A DNA stretch of 64,000 nucleotides from Mytilus trossulus (GCF_036588685.1 NC_086378.1:35751578-35815577); one strand, 5' to 3'. Positions 35,780 through 47,229 are shown, numbered from the stretch's first letter. Program-made: numbers and translations. The notes: generated by a model not told the origin, from the letters alone.

Positions 35780-35905
35780 TATAAACTCATCATAGATACC
35801 AGGACTAAATTTTGTATATACGCCAGACGCGCGTTTCGTCCACAAAAGACTCATCAGTGACGCTCGAATTCAAAAAAGTTAAATAGGCCAAAATAAAGTA
35901 CGAAT
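35780..35905 (+). repeat. Dispersed repeat family C, 5' part
   Basis: It contains ataaactcatcatagatacc, aggactaaattttgtatata, cgccagacgcgcgtttcgtc and gactcatcagtgacgctcga. It ends soon after agtacgaa, before the portion with the short ORF. Confidence 0.7.
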
Positions 35906-36065
35906 TAAGGTAAAGTTGTTACTTTATTTGAACTTAAGACATAATATCTATGAATGCTTGAAGCTGCAGAATTTAGCATAGACAGCAATGGGGCTATGAA
36001 TTTGTGGAAATATTCCAAAAATGTTAAGAAATTAACACCAGTGATATTTATTATTTTATTTGTAG

Positions 36066-36235
36066 GTGATCTTATAAGTAGACGTGGCGTAAGGACTGAT
36101 GTAGACGAATATTACAAAAAAATATAGCAGCATAGAAGACATAGCTTTTCACCATTACAAAAAATAACCAACAGTTTATGTTTCGCATAAATATTTTTTA
36201 TAAAGAAATGTGACAATCTTAAGAATGAATGAACT
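36066..36235 (+). pseudogene. Probable decayed 5' part of the paralogue-2 exon
   Basis: An acceptor-like ttattttatttgtag ends at 36065. In the frame that continues into the downstream ORF, the sequence reads DLISRRGVRTDVDEYYKKI, then hits TAG, later TAA and finally TGA just before the ATG at 36236. The distance from this acceptor to the conserved SIQNAV block (about 77 codons) nearly equals that in paralogue 1 (about 80 codons). I infer that this was the start of the homologous exon and has since acquired three stops. Confidence 0.4.
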
Positions 36236-37075
36236 ATGAAAACCAAAAAGAGAGAACATTTCTTTACTAACAGTTCACCGATGATGTTACCCTCCATTCA
36301 GAACGCAGTTGATCATTTTAGAACAGCAATGACGAGACAGAAAAGTAATATTGTGCGTCTCCCTCCTCTGACAAAAAGTCCTGATTATTATGGCGGTCGC
36401 ATTAAATATAAGCATAGATCCTCTGAGGAAGCAATGCGAAACTCGGAAAACTGGGATAAACTTAAGTTCATCTTGAGTGAAGAAAGTACAACAAACTCTA
36501 TTGACATGGTGTACGAAGTTAACAAACCCGGAAGTAAAATAATGGATACCTTGGAATGTTCCCCTCCGTTGATATCCACATCGGTATCCAAGGATATATT
36601 TGAAAATAAAGTCAAAGAATTAAATTTGAAAAGGAACGTTACAGGAAAAACAACATTGACAAGTTTTGCGGACGAATTAAAAATAACTGAAGATCACGTG
36701 ACAAAAACTTCTCGCAATATACACGATGAAAAAAACGAGAGTGTGCCAATATATGCAGAAGACAAAAATTTCAAAGCGGAAAATAAATTTCAAAAATACA
36801 ATCTTATAGAATCAGAAGAACAAAAACCTTTACAGAAGAAAGTGCGTTTCGATTTAAACGACAATACCCAGAGAACGAAATTCGCTGAATCGTTTAAATC
36901 ACAACGGACCAAGAATAAAAAATGTTTTCTGACAAAAACTAAAGTATCAGACCTCACGATTCAACAAAGTCCGTCAAGTAGGTCTATTCATCAGAGCAAA
37001 AAGGTGGGATTAGCAATGAAACAGATAATAAGAGGACAAACTATTGGGAAACATGGTCGCTCACAAAGATGCTAA
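36236..37075 (+). CDS. Orphan protein, paralogue 2
   Basis: A 279-codon ORF ends in TAA (37073-37075), with ATTAAA at 37085. The product is lysine-rich and polar, with no signal peptide or membrane segment. Its N-terminal 100 residues align with paralogue 1 (23328-24314): SIQNAVDHFR, KYKHRSSEEA, ESTTNSIDMVYEVNKP and CSPPL. The C-terminal halves differ. The start is uncertain: the ATG at 36236 is the first in frame after a stop, and an older exon start may lie at 36066 (see preceding entry). It is either a gene with a shifted start or a partly decayed copy. Function is unknown. The minus-strand open frames 36112-36297 and 36388-36615 are shadows. Confidence 0.6.
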   Translation: MKTKKREHFFTNSSPMMLPSIQNAVDHFRTAMTRQKSNIVRLPPLTKSPDYYGGRIKYKHRSSEEAMRNSENWDKLKFILSEESTTNSIDMVYEVNKPGSKIMDTLECSPPLISTSVSKDIFENKVKELNLKRNVTGKTTLTSFADELKITEDHVTKTSRNIHDEKNESVPIYAEDKNFKAENKFQKYNLIESEEQKPLQKKVRFDLNDNTQRTKFAESFKSQRTKNKKCFLTKTKVSDLTIQQSPSSRSIHQSKKVGLAMKQIIRGQTIGKHGRSQRC

Positions 37076-38940
37076 ATCATTTTCATTAAATCCTTCAAGA
37101 CACGTTGCTGTTTATATAAAACTGTATACGGGGTTCTTTTCTGGTTGGTATACATAAATTGGACTATCATTTTCATATAAATCATGTTTATGTATTGTGC
37201 AATAAGAATTGATTACTACTGTATAGAAAGCATCAGTACTGTTGAATACACAATTTATCAAATAGTTAATATGAGACTTAGATCAGCTATCTTGTTAATG
37301 ATTTGACAAAACAAATTGTCCGCGCGAAATTGGTATTGCCACCTGTTCTATCAGGCATCTGGTGTTTAAAAAATGATATTTAAAAAAAAAAAAACGCACT
37401 TCATAATATTGCTTTAATACGTAGTCCATGCTGTATAGTTTCCATGTCACTAGCACCAAGGTTTGAAGTCAGGTTTGATTTTAATTTTGAATTGCTTGTT
37501 GAATTACCAAATATGCAAAATATTACGGATTGCCTAAATATCAGATTAATCTAATGTGTTTCATCGTCTTTTAAAAAAAAAAAAAAATTGTCCCAAACAA
37601 AATTTGATAAAAACCTTTACAGAAAAATTTCTGAAGAATTAAATTTATTTTTTTGCAAAAATTCAATTTGATGAACTTTCGTCGGATATTAATACATTAA
37701 AGATATTCTTCATTTCATGTATCTCAATAGGTAAGGAAGTAATCTTTGACAACATCTGCTCCCTTTTTGGGAGTTACACCTAGGCAGGATTATCGGCTGA
37801 CAGTCGTGAATGAAATCCGTATGTTACAGTTTATCGATGTTTATTGTAGTTCCACCATTTCTGCTTGTTCAATGAAATATCTTCTTAACAGATTCTATAT
37901 ATTGTATGTTAATCGCAGGTTTTCTAAATCTTTGATATCGAAAGCATAATCGGAAAGGGTTTTTTATTCACTTGTTATAAATTTTATGTAGCATGATTAT
38001 TATTGATTTAAAATAAAATGATGAAAAATTCATAGTTTTTCGTTTATGTGTAAAAAACGTATGTCCAATATTATTTTTAAATTTGATAGAATTAATACAT
38101 AATTTGAAGCAAACAAGTAATAACATAAAATGTCAATAAGTTATTCATATTTATTAGGCCATATTGTGATATTATCGACGTCTTACATTTCTTCTCTTTT
38201 AATGAGGAGTGTATGCAGATATTGCCAAAAAAATGTCTAAACTCTATTTAGATTAGATGCATATTGCTTATTACGTGGTTTACTTATTGTTCAAAGCGTT
38301 TAAATTACTATGAAAGTTGAGCAAATTTACAAAAATACAAAGAGATGGTAGAACACGTAGTGATATTTTGACTGCAAATATAAGTTAATAAGTTGCATTC
38401 AGTAATGTCACAATCGGAGAAAAAAGAAGGGAATGTGGTTACGTATCCGTGGTGATCTCTGACATCTAAATTCCATAGGCAACGACCATATCATGATAGC
38501 GCTCAAACAAATTTCGAAAGGTGCACTTTTAACATAGTTCTAATAGTTTTATTGAAAAACTCAACCTTCTATTAAGGAAATCCTGATTGGAAAACGAAAG
38601 CGCCATTTATATAATAGTTATACACTCAACTCGCTAGGGCTGCTGAAATTATGCTTCTCTGAATTAAGTAAAACGTATATGGTTAGATTATAAGGGTAGC
38701 ATTATTTGTTGGATAGAATGTGTAGAGTTTGCAAAAATCTTTTCCCTGTAACAATTATGCTACTAGAATTCTAGAAAACCTACCAAATTAGAAATCACAA
38801 CATTTGATGTTCTAATTTTACCACAGAAGCTAGTTACAAAGGTACACATATATATGCTAAAATAAGATGTCGGTTACACCTACTTGGAGATGTTTAACGA
38901 CTTTGAATACCCATGATAGTCACCCACGGTCAGGGGTGTA
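37076..38940. other. AT-rich intergenic sequence
   Basis: No gene or paired repeat was recognised. A-runs occur near 37382 and 37571. The open frame 37746-37949 has no support. Confidence 0.4.
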
Positions 38941-39060
38941 GTATAAATGCCAATGAGACAACTATTTACTAGAGTGCATGTAAATAACTATTTATCACTA
39001 TTCGACCTTCGACAATGAGCAAAACATGACAATGAGCAAAACCCATATATCAGCTTTAAA
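38941..39060 (-). repeat. Degenerate family B copy, minus orientation
   Basis: It contains aaatgccaatgagacaacta, cgaccttcgacaatgagcaa and a second caatgagcaaaacccatata 20 bp later, so part of the repeat is locally duplicated. Confidence 0.55.
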
Positions 39061-40682
39061 AGACTACTACATGAAAAAATATTAATCAATTCAAACGAGA
39101 AAGCCAACGGTCTTATTTATGACAAAACAACAAACGAGACATACACATAGCAGACAGCAATCAAAGTTTTTGTGCGTTTTATAAAGTTCCTGCGTACCTT
39201 TATACAAATTTTATAGTTTGAGAATCTTTGAGGCGTTTTACAAAATCCATGTAACAACATTAAGGATTGTGCCGAACATAAAATTACACAGCCACACTAT
39301 CTCAACCTTGGAACATTGAATAAATATTAATTATAAGTGAATGCAGACCTATAATTTCGCTTTGGCACGTAATGACTGTCATACCAAATGGACATCTTAA
39401 TATGCAAAAATCATTTGGGTTGTTTGTTCTATGTGCATAACTTGAGACTGGATTAAAAGGTATCTGAAATGTATTGAAATACCTCAGTAATATCAAAAAC
39501 TTTCAGTGAGATTTTTTTTTACAACTAAATAGTTTCTAATAAAATTTCGTCTGTTCTTGTAGTTCAGAAACAGTAGTATGTTACAAGCTTCGAAACTCCA
39601 AAAATTGACTTATTTATGACAATTGCAGCTTTATATAAGGTTAATTGCTGCTTTTCCACCTGCATAACAAATACTTGCTGAAATATTGTGGAGAACAATG
39701 GATGGGTCCCAAATTAGAAAAAGTTAAATCCATATCTAAATGCACATGTATCTCATGGGCAGTCAAAGAAAGCTTGAATGATAAAATGTAATATGATTGT
39801 TTCACTATGCTTTTAAACTTTAATTACTTATTTATTGATTTCAAAAATAAATATAAAATTCACCGTTTTGTATAGCAAACTATTTAACTAAGAAAACAAT
39901 GACGATGAAACCTCCGAACCGATACAAAATATTACTCATTGATGACTTCGGATGCTATTGAAATATCGACTTTGAAGCATATCATAAAACAGTTTCAACT
40001 GATAAGCTTTGTGATTTTTTTAGTAGAACTACACCTTCTGAACGATTCCATGAGATGAATGCGAATGACTGAATTGTTAGTTGTAAGTTTTTTCCTTTTT
40101 TAAATACAAATTTCACAGTATCCAATTCACTCCGAGTACTCTAAGTGCATTCGTTAAGCCAAAGTTACAGCATAGCTCTTTAAAGTTTTCATAAATAATT
40201 TGTTTTTTATGACTGACATTATGCCCGTCATCGTAACAAATCTCAATATTCTAATATTTTAAACGTACAATAAAAGCCTTTTACAGCTGGCTTTGCAGTA
40301 TGGGCTTTGCTCATTGTTGCAGGTGTTAATTTCTGTGTTTTTTTTGTCTGAATAGATAAGTTTCCTAGAAAAAATAAATACAATCTATAAAAATGTCGCC
40401 ATGTGACATGCACAAAAAGTCAACTTTAAAAAATAAGCACTTAAAATGTGTAATCGGCATCTATCATTTAAAAAAAGAATAGTAGGCAGTGCCAATTGAC
40501 GACTAAAAAGTGGGAAATAAAACAAAACATCAGGTATTCATTTTTTTCCGATGTGAAGCTAAGCCTTGGTGCAACATGGGTAATCATCGTTTCAGAATCT
40601 TAGATTGTTTGGAGATCTGTTCAAATCCAATTTGTCTATGATTTAACATTGATTCCCAATTATACATGTGGTTCAAAGTAGT
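39061..40682. other. AT-rich intergenic sequence with a family B scrap
   Basis: Bases 39090-39145 (caaacgagaaagccaacgg, caaacgagacatacac) and 40273-40322 (aaaagccttttacagctggc, atgggctttgctcattgt) are family B pieces. No gene was recognised. Confidence 0.4.
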
Positions 40683-40872
40683 AAATAAACTCATCATAGA
40701 TACCAGGACTAAGTTTTGTATATACGCTAGACGCGCGTTTCGTCTACAAAAGAATCATCAGTGACTCTCGAATCCAAAAAAGTTTAAAAGGCCAAATAAA
40801 GTACGAAGTTGAACAGCATTGAGGACCAAAATTCCCAAAAGTTTTGCCAAATACAGCTAAGGCAGTCTAAGA
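40683..40872 (+). repeat. Dispersed repeat family C, plus copy
   Basis: It contains aaataaactcatcatagata, ccaggactaagttttg, gacgcgcgtttcgtctac, tcatcagtgactctcgaat, agtacgaagttgaacagcat and agttttgccaaatacagcta. It is collinear with 35780-35905 and with the reversed copy at 41435-41828. Confidence 0.75.
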
Positions 40873-41434
40873 GTACATCTACAAAATAGACACAGTATGG
40901 TAAACTGTTCTGGATCGTTAATAAACGTAGATAAAACTACTATCAAAATAGGTACAATGGGTACTCTCATGTTATACAGAAAACAAAGTAACCCTTTGTC
41001 ACAGCGAACCATGTTGATTAGGGGCTTTCCTTTTTGAATTTTCCTAGGAGTTCAGTATTTTAGTGCTTATATTTTTTTTATAGCTCGGCGTCCTTTAATG
41101 AAGAATTAAGACTAAAGTTTTTACAGATGTGAAACGCATCATAACGTATACATTTGTCAACAATACAAATTTCATACATCGGAAAAGCAAGCAAAAAACT
41201 AAAATAACGCAGTCGAAAAAAATCAAAGATTCGTTATATTACGAATTTGTAAATAATAGAAAAACATGCTGTAAATGAAAAATATAGGAAAAAGAAATAA
41301 ATGAACGTAGTTTTTATTAACAGAGTTCTAAGACACAGAAACATGTCATTGATGTAATTCAAATAAGAATAACTATCGTATACAAACAAATTGTAAATTG
41401 TAAAAGAGCAATTTATTTATTTTTTAACATCTAT
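40873..41434. other. AT-rich intergenic sequence
   Basis: Bases 41022-41065 (tccttttgaattttcctagg, agttcagtatttt) resemble a reversed family A start. Nothing else was recognised. Confidence 0.35.
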
Positions 41435-41828
41435 TCTGGCGTACTAAATTATAATCCTGGTACCTTTGATAACTATTTACACCACTGGGTCGATGCCACT
41501 GCTGGTGGACGTTTCGTCCCCGAGGGTATCACCAGCCCTCAACACTTCGGTGTTGACATGAATATCAATAATGTGGTCATTTTTATAAATTTCCTGTATA
41601 CAAAACTTTGAACCTTTTGAAAAACTAAAGATTTTCTTATCCCAGGCATAGATTACCTTAGCCGTATTTGGCACAACTTTTGGGAATTTTGGATCCTCAA
41701 TGCTCTTCAACTTTGTACTTGTTTGGGTTTATAAATATTTTTGATTTGAGCGTCACTGATGAGTCTTATGTAGACGAAACGCGCGTCTGGCGTACTAAAT
41801 TATAATCCTGGTACCTTTGATAACTATT
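41435..41828 (-). repeat. Family C element bounded by a 43-bp direct repeat
   Basis: The phrase tctggcgtactaaattataa followed by tcctggtacctttgataact occurs at 41435-41478 and again at 41786-41828, giving a 351-bp period. Between them, read on the minus strand, are the family C core (agactcatcagtgacgctca) and a 77-codon open frame (41477-41710; KSIEDPKFPKV, KVIYAWDKKIFSF, GDETSTSSGIDP). The structure fits either a tandemly arranged repeat unit of which one and a bit remain, or an element with terminal direct repeats. Confidence 0.7.
41477..41710 (-). CDS. Repeat-encoded open frame in family C
   Basis: This 77-codon frame lies entirely inside the family C element. The pieces FPKVVPNTAKV and AWDKKIFSFSKG look protein-like. 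A decayed copy at 61280-61480 keeps the IYxWxxK pattern in its minus-strand translation. I recognise no domain. It may be a remnant of a transposon protein. It is not a host gene. Confidence 0.3.
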   Translation of the reverse strand: MKSIEDPKFPKVVPNTAKVIYAWDKKIFSFSKGSKFCIQEIYKNDHIIDIHVNTEVLRAGDTLGDETSTSSGIDPVV

Positions 41829-42420
41829 AACTATAGCTAAGTCTGCTTCATGCTGACTTGTATTCAGATATTGACACGGAAGGCTTATTTGTAAACGAAC
41901 CTTTTTCATTTAAACTTTTGCCTTATTTCAGAAGTTAGAGAACTGGTTCCAATTTATTTTTGTCATTATTCCAAAATAAGTACATTGTGCGTATTACAAT
42001 TTTCGTTATTGATAGACTATGCACTTATTAACAATAGGGTTGTTTATGATAAATGGATAACAGGTATGAGATGTATACATTTGGATTGTGCAATGTCTAA
42101 GAGCTAGTTGTATGCGAGTAAATATTTTAAAAGATATTTTTGTTACAATGTTGTTTTCTTTTTCAACTATAAGAGACAAACAAGAAGGATAAAAAGTGAC
42201 CCTAAGATTAAAGTGTTTTTCATATGGTCAGAATAATGCAAGTTTTACATAATTGTGATATGAGCATTTATACAAGCATACACATTTTTTGCACGGCACG
42301 TTATAAACTACGATGCTATGACCCCTTAATTGTGCATTATATGAATAATTCATTCGCGATGTTTCTTAGTTTGTCAAAATTGAACCAAACCGACTTCTAA
42401 AAGTGAATTATTATTGAAGA

Positions 42421-42576
42421 AATAATTGATGCAAGCTATACTTTATTGTAGTTTTTACTTGGGTAGGCATTATATTCGTAATTGTTTTTGCCCGAACAAT
42501 AGTGAGGGCTAAAATAACACGAAATAATGCCTACCCATGTAAAAACTACAATAAAGTTAAGCTTGCATCAATTATT
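42421..42576. repeat. Long inverted repeat with 53-bp arms
   Basis: Arms 42421-42473 and 42524-42576 are reverse complements at about 50 of 53 positions. Key blocks are acttgggtaggcattat with ataatgcctacccatgt, and tttattgtagttttta with taaaaactacaataaa. They flank a 50-bp spacer containing cccgaacaatagtgagggct. No ORF is inside. It is a fold-back MITE or a strong hairpin-forming locus. Confidence 0.85.
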
Positions 42577-42979
42577 TCTATTCTGAATAGGACAATTAAG
42601 ATAATGTCTATGTCCGAAAAGTATAAGTGTAAAAGCGTTTGTGTAGGCTCTTCCACGGGCCTCCCTTTTTGGTTTGTAAAAATGCAAACGGCTGGCACTG
42701 TGATTTTCAGAGGGAGGAGTTTGAACAGCCAGCACGAACGGTTGTCGTATTTCGGTCAAATATGTAAATTTCGGAATGCAACCCATAGCAGTCTTAATAA
42801 ATGAATAAGTAACATCTTGTGCACCATTTAAGTTTGAAAGTGTGTTAAAGTTAAGGAAATATTTTAAGTGCATGATAATTTGATAAAAGTCATTATGCTG
42901 AAGAAGTTAATATACGCATGTGCAAACAAATTCTAGTGGATTTAGAGCATGGGTTTGTTCACAAAGCGAAAGAAGTACG
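42577..42979. other. GC-richer unassigned segment beside the inverted repeat
   Basis: Bases 42640-42740 (ggctcttccacgggcctccc, aacggctggcactgtg, gagggaggagtttgaacagc) are clearly richer in G+C than their surroundings. Overlapping open frames on both strands (42502-42804 and 42568-42873) follow from this and show no domain. It may be part of the same element as the inverted repeat. Confidence 0.3.
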
Positions 42980-43382
42980 TTACATCTTCTAACATCAGAC
43001 TCGGACTTCTCTTGAATTGAACTTTAAATGTACGTGTTGTTATGCGTTTACTTTTCTACATTGGCTAGAGGTATAGCGGGAGGGTTGAGATCTCATAACC
43101 ATGTTTAACCCCGCCGCATTTTTGCGCCTGTCCCAAGTCAGGAGCCTCTGGTCTTTATTGGTATTATTTTAATTTAAGTTTCTTGTGTATAATTTGGAAA
43201 TTAGTATGGCGTTCATTATCACTGAACTAGTATATATTTGTTTAGGGGCCAGCTGAAGGACGCCTCCTGGTGCGGGAATTTCTCGTTACATTGGAGACCT
43301 GTTGGTGACCTTCTGCTGTAGTTTTTTCTATGGTCGGGTTGTTGTCTCCTTGATACATTTCCCATTTCCATTCTCAATTTTA
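42980..43382 (+). repeat. Separate copy of the RT-element 3' tail
   Basis: It matches 47460-47870 nearly throughout: tacatcttctaacatcagac, ctcggacttctcttgaa, catgtttaaccccgccgcat, tgtcccaagtcaggagcctc, gcgttcattatcactgaact, ggggccagctgaagga and gtcgggttgttgtctcc. It has the same orientation as the RT gene and lies 1.46 kb upstream of it, so the locus is bracketed by direct tail copies. Confidence 0.85.
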
Positions 43383-44254
43383 CACGTCATATTAGAATTC
43401 ACTATTTCACTTTCATTACTTATTGAACATTTTTTTAAATATCTTTTAGGTATTGCCCCGTTAAATAATTTTTAAGATACTGCATTGTAAAACGTATAAA
43501 GAATATGGAATTATCCATAAATTTAAATATCTCATTTGAGGACTCATTGTGTTGATTTACAATTGCAGAAATCTTTACTTCCTGGTCGCTATTTTAACAG
43601 CTAATTAAGCTAATTTGTTTTAAGGTTTGAATGAATACACAATCTTATATAAGTTCTTTAAATCACCTAACACGATAAGGACTTAGTATGCAAGCAATGT
43701 AAACTGATTTAGTTTAACATTTGTAGCTCGGGTCCAATACTTTAACAAACCATACAGTTTTTTTCTTTTAAACTTAATTAAAAAATAATTTATTATGTAA
43801 TTTGAAATAAAAGACATTGGGAATGCTAATTATAAAATGCAGATTCAAAATGAATTATTTTGTTAAAACGTGAGAAAACGTGATTAACCTTCTTTTGTAA
43901 AAAAAAGTATATACCCCTCCCCTCCCCCAAACAATTTCTCCCTGCATAGATATTGATAAATGGTACCATCAAGACATTACATAGTAAACACAAATTTACA
44001 TGTCAAAGAAATCGTCGAATTATAAAAAGGAGGAATGTCATGCTCCAAATCTAGATTTTTTTCATTTATGTGTGGTAATTGACAAACACATTACACAGAC
44101 ATCTGATAAATAGCTTAAGACTGAGCAGCAAGAACCGTAACAAAAACTAGGGTAGTCTCTGGTGCTACGGTACAATAAAAAAGATATATATTCTAAAAGT
44201 GTACATCGCCACAACTAAGTAAATAGATGAATGACCATTTAAAACATACTACAT
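43383..44254. other. AT-rich sequence between tail copy and RT element
   Basis: No coding signal was seen. It contains a short C-rich run near 43914-43930. Confidence 0.35.
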
Positions 44255-44257
44255 ACA

Positions 44258-44440
44258 TGTGGAGCAGGATCTGCTTACCCTTCTGAAGGACCTGAGATTT
44301 TCACTAGTTTTAGTTAAGTTCGTGTTTGTATTTATTTCCATAGGTTTTAGTTTGTTACCCGCATTTGTTTTCTCAATTGATTTATGACCTTTGAATACCG
44401 GTTTACTACTGTTGCGTTTATCTATATTTGTGTGATATGA
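44258..44440 (+). repeat. Dispersed repeat family F
   Basis: The start gtggagcaggatctgcttac is shared with about 1800. The end (ttacccgcatttgttttctc, ttatgacctttgaataccgg, tttactactgttgc) is shared with 48877-48975 and, in part, 27036-27070. Confidence 0.6.
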
Positions 44441-44449
44441 TTTGTGGGT

Positions 44450-44535
44450 ATGTCAACTTGGTGAATATTTACTAATCGAGTAATCGTTTGAATTACCGAG
44501 CGATACTCAAGTACTCGCTCGGTTTAATATTAACC
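44450..44535. repeat. tgtcaac / CTCGAG-type palindromic end
   Basis: The phrase gtatgtcaact is followed by a cluster of self-complementary words (cgagtaatcg, gagcgatactcaagtactcg). The mirror-image arrangement is at 48190-48272 (ctcgagtgctcgagtactag then ttgacattcc). They may be the two ends of one 3.8-kb DNA element containing the RT insertion, or two solo relics. No matching target duplication was found. Confidence 0.35.
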
Positions 44536-44846
44536 ATGTTTACAGATTGCTAACACACAATTATACCCATTTTATGTGGTGTGGGTCGTTACCTTATGAA
44601 CGTAAAATACCTCAACAATATTATAAGATAATAGTTCAAGAAGTTTATACCATAATTGATAGTTCATTTATTACATGCATTAATTGTGTAAGCTGGCTAT
44701 CATGTAATCTAGCAATTAGTTAATATCTATACAAAAAAAAAGATAATTCAAACAACAGTATTTTGAAACCGTAAAAAAACTCATTTAATGATCGCCAATT
44801 GGATGAAGATAAGAACTTACAAATGCCTTTAATATTTTTTTAAGGG
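44536..44846. other. 5' flank of the RT coding region
   Basis: AT-rich. It may include the retroelement's 5' untranslated region, but no promoter or boundary was recognised. Confidence 0.3.
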
Positions 44847-47229
44847 GTGACACATGGTGAAACGATTGTTTCTAAAACTGTTCGTAAAAACCGTTCTCAC
44901 GGTTGTAGAACAAATCGCAATCAAAGAAAATTTCGGGCCAATCATACCAATATTTCGGACCTAATTTCTATTTCAAAAAACAACGGCAGACATTATCTGT
45001 TAACAAAACTCTGTTCTTTACCGGTTAATAAGTTAAATAAAATTTTGGAGGATTGCAACACAATTTCATATAGCATTCCTAAGTATGAAATTGTTCAAAT
45101 TATTATGGCATATTGTTATTCTAAATTATTTCCCAAAATTGATCGCCCTGAAGATCATAAAAAACATTTTATTAAAATTAGATATGTCAATAAAGGCTTT
45201 GATTTTTTAAATATTGCCGGTATATTTAACGACCATTCTGTTAAAGAACAAATTCCTGGATATTTTGACAATACTGAACTACCTCTTATTTGTTATATTT
45301 ACAAGAAATCTACCCGGAAATTTGTGTTTAATTATAGTCAATTGTGTAAAGATGTTAATATCAGTGAAAATACACCTACTTCATGTAATTGCAGTAATTC
45401 CGAATATATTTATGGACCCATTTCCCATGTTATAACAGGAGATCTTAACATCGTTCAAGACCGAGATTTAAAAATCATTTCTCAGTAAAGGACCTAAATA
45501 TCGTCCCCCGTCAATTATTAATTGGAATGAGTGTCGTAATATCATCCACGACTCACTCCATACTTACTGTATGAAATAGATAAAACGGGAAAAAGCTGAC
45601 AAAAAATCTTTGGACTCTTTTTTTAATTCAGTAATGAAGATAGTTGATATACGTATTCAACATTTTAAAGAACATTTAACTATTAGCAATAACCACAATA
45701 AACCTATTTCTCGTATCAAACATAAACTAAAAGAACTAGCTAAGGAATTTGTTTTTGTCCCGGACGATAAAGCTGCTAATAATATTATTATTGTTTGACG
45801 TAAATTTTACATTGAGGTTCTGAAAAAGGAAATCACAAATTCACCAACATTCCAACTGACTCCATTTTCAGAAAACGAAATCTGTAACAAACATAAACTT
45901 TTAGCCACCGCTTTACAAGCAGAGCCAAACCCAACTATGTATTGGCTTCCGAAGCTACACAAAACCCCTTACAAATATAGATTTATTTCGTCTTCAAGCC
46001 ATTGTTCAACTACTAAATTGTCTATTATTCTTACCAGCACACTTGGTACAATTAAAAACCTTATAATAAATTGTTCAAATAAGGCCTTCGCAAATAGTGG
46101 AATAAATTACTTTTGGAGTGTCAAGAACTCGTTGGAAGTACTTGATAAATTGCATGCTTATATTGGTGATTTTGAATCTGTTCAAAGTTTTGATTTTTCT
46201 ACCCTGTATACCACATTGCCTCACATTCTCATTAAGAAAAAATTCACACACCTAATTAAATGGGCATTCAAAAAATCAGAATGTGAATATATATGTTCAA
46301 ACTCTTTTAGGTCATTTTTTAGTAGCAATAAACAAAAAAACTATGTTAATTGGACATGCTTTGATACTATATATGCCCTGGAATTTTTACTAGATAACAT
46401 TTTTGTTCGCTTTAGGGATTCCGTATATCGTCAGATTATCGGAATTCCAATGGGGACTAACTGTGCACCACTTATTGCGGACCTCTTTTTGTATTGTTAC
46501 GAGTTACAATTTATGACCAAAATAAACAAAGACCCATCAAAACAACATCTGATAAACAAATTTAATAATACTTTTAGATATTTGGATGATATTTTGGCTA
46601 TCAATAATGACGACTTCAGTATGTATATTAATGAAATTTATCCTGGTGAACTTACTTTGAATAAAGCTAATACTAACAATGACCACTGCCCTTTCCTCGA
46701 TCTTGATATCTATATCACTAACGGAAAGCTGAATACTAAAATTTATGATAAAAGGGATGATTTTTCATTTCCTATCGTTAATTATCCGTTTTTAGATGGT
46801 GACGTTCCCTTGTCACCATCTTACGGTGTTTATCTATCTCAACTTGTACGATTCGCTCGTGTATGTAACAATGTTTTAGATTTTAACGAGAGAAATTTAT
46901 GTATTACTGAAAAATTATTACACCAGGGTTTTCGATATCACAAACTAGTCAAAACATTTACTAAATTTTATCATCGGTATAAAGACATCATTCGTAAATA
47001 TAGCTCAACATGCAGACTTTTTATACGTTCAGGTATTTCACATCCAATTTTTTATGGAAATATTCTTTATAAAGCACAAAGGTGTCAGTATTCACCTCAT
47101 AAACTTACAAAACCTTTGAATAGACTTATTAAGAAGGGATATAATTACGATACTGTTGTCAAGTCATTAAAGATTGCATATTTTGGCGTTAATATTGAGT
47201 CACTGATAAGGTCTTTGCGTCGGAACTAA
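44847..47229 (+). mobile_element. RT retroelement coding region, broken (Penelope-like or related)
   Basis: The reading frame is nearly continuous over about 790 codons. An N-terminal block (44847-45488) contains CNCSNSEYIYGP and a GDLNIVQD motif. After a frameshift near 45465-45480 the frame resumes with LSKGPKYRPP and carries stops at 45577 (TAG) and 45796 (TGA). From 45937 the RT core is open for 430 codons: WLPKLHK at the fingers, FDFSTLYTTLP with the first catalytic Asp (residue 86 of that segment), GIPMGTNCAP (169-178), FRYLDDIL with the paired Asp (217-218), then PFLDLDI and a thumb-like region ending in GISHPIFYG. No GIY-YIG or other endonuclease was seen. Recent activity is suggested by how few lesions there are. 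The family assignment rests on motif style alone. Confidence 0.8.

Noticed and set aside
42502-42873. Two 100-codon frames on opposite strands
   Set aside because: They overlap each other in a locally GC-richer repeat-like segment and show no protein-like conservation.
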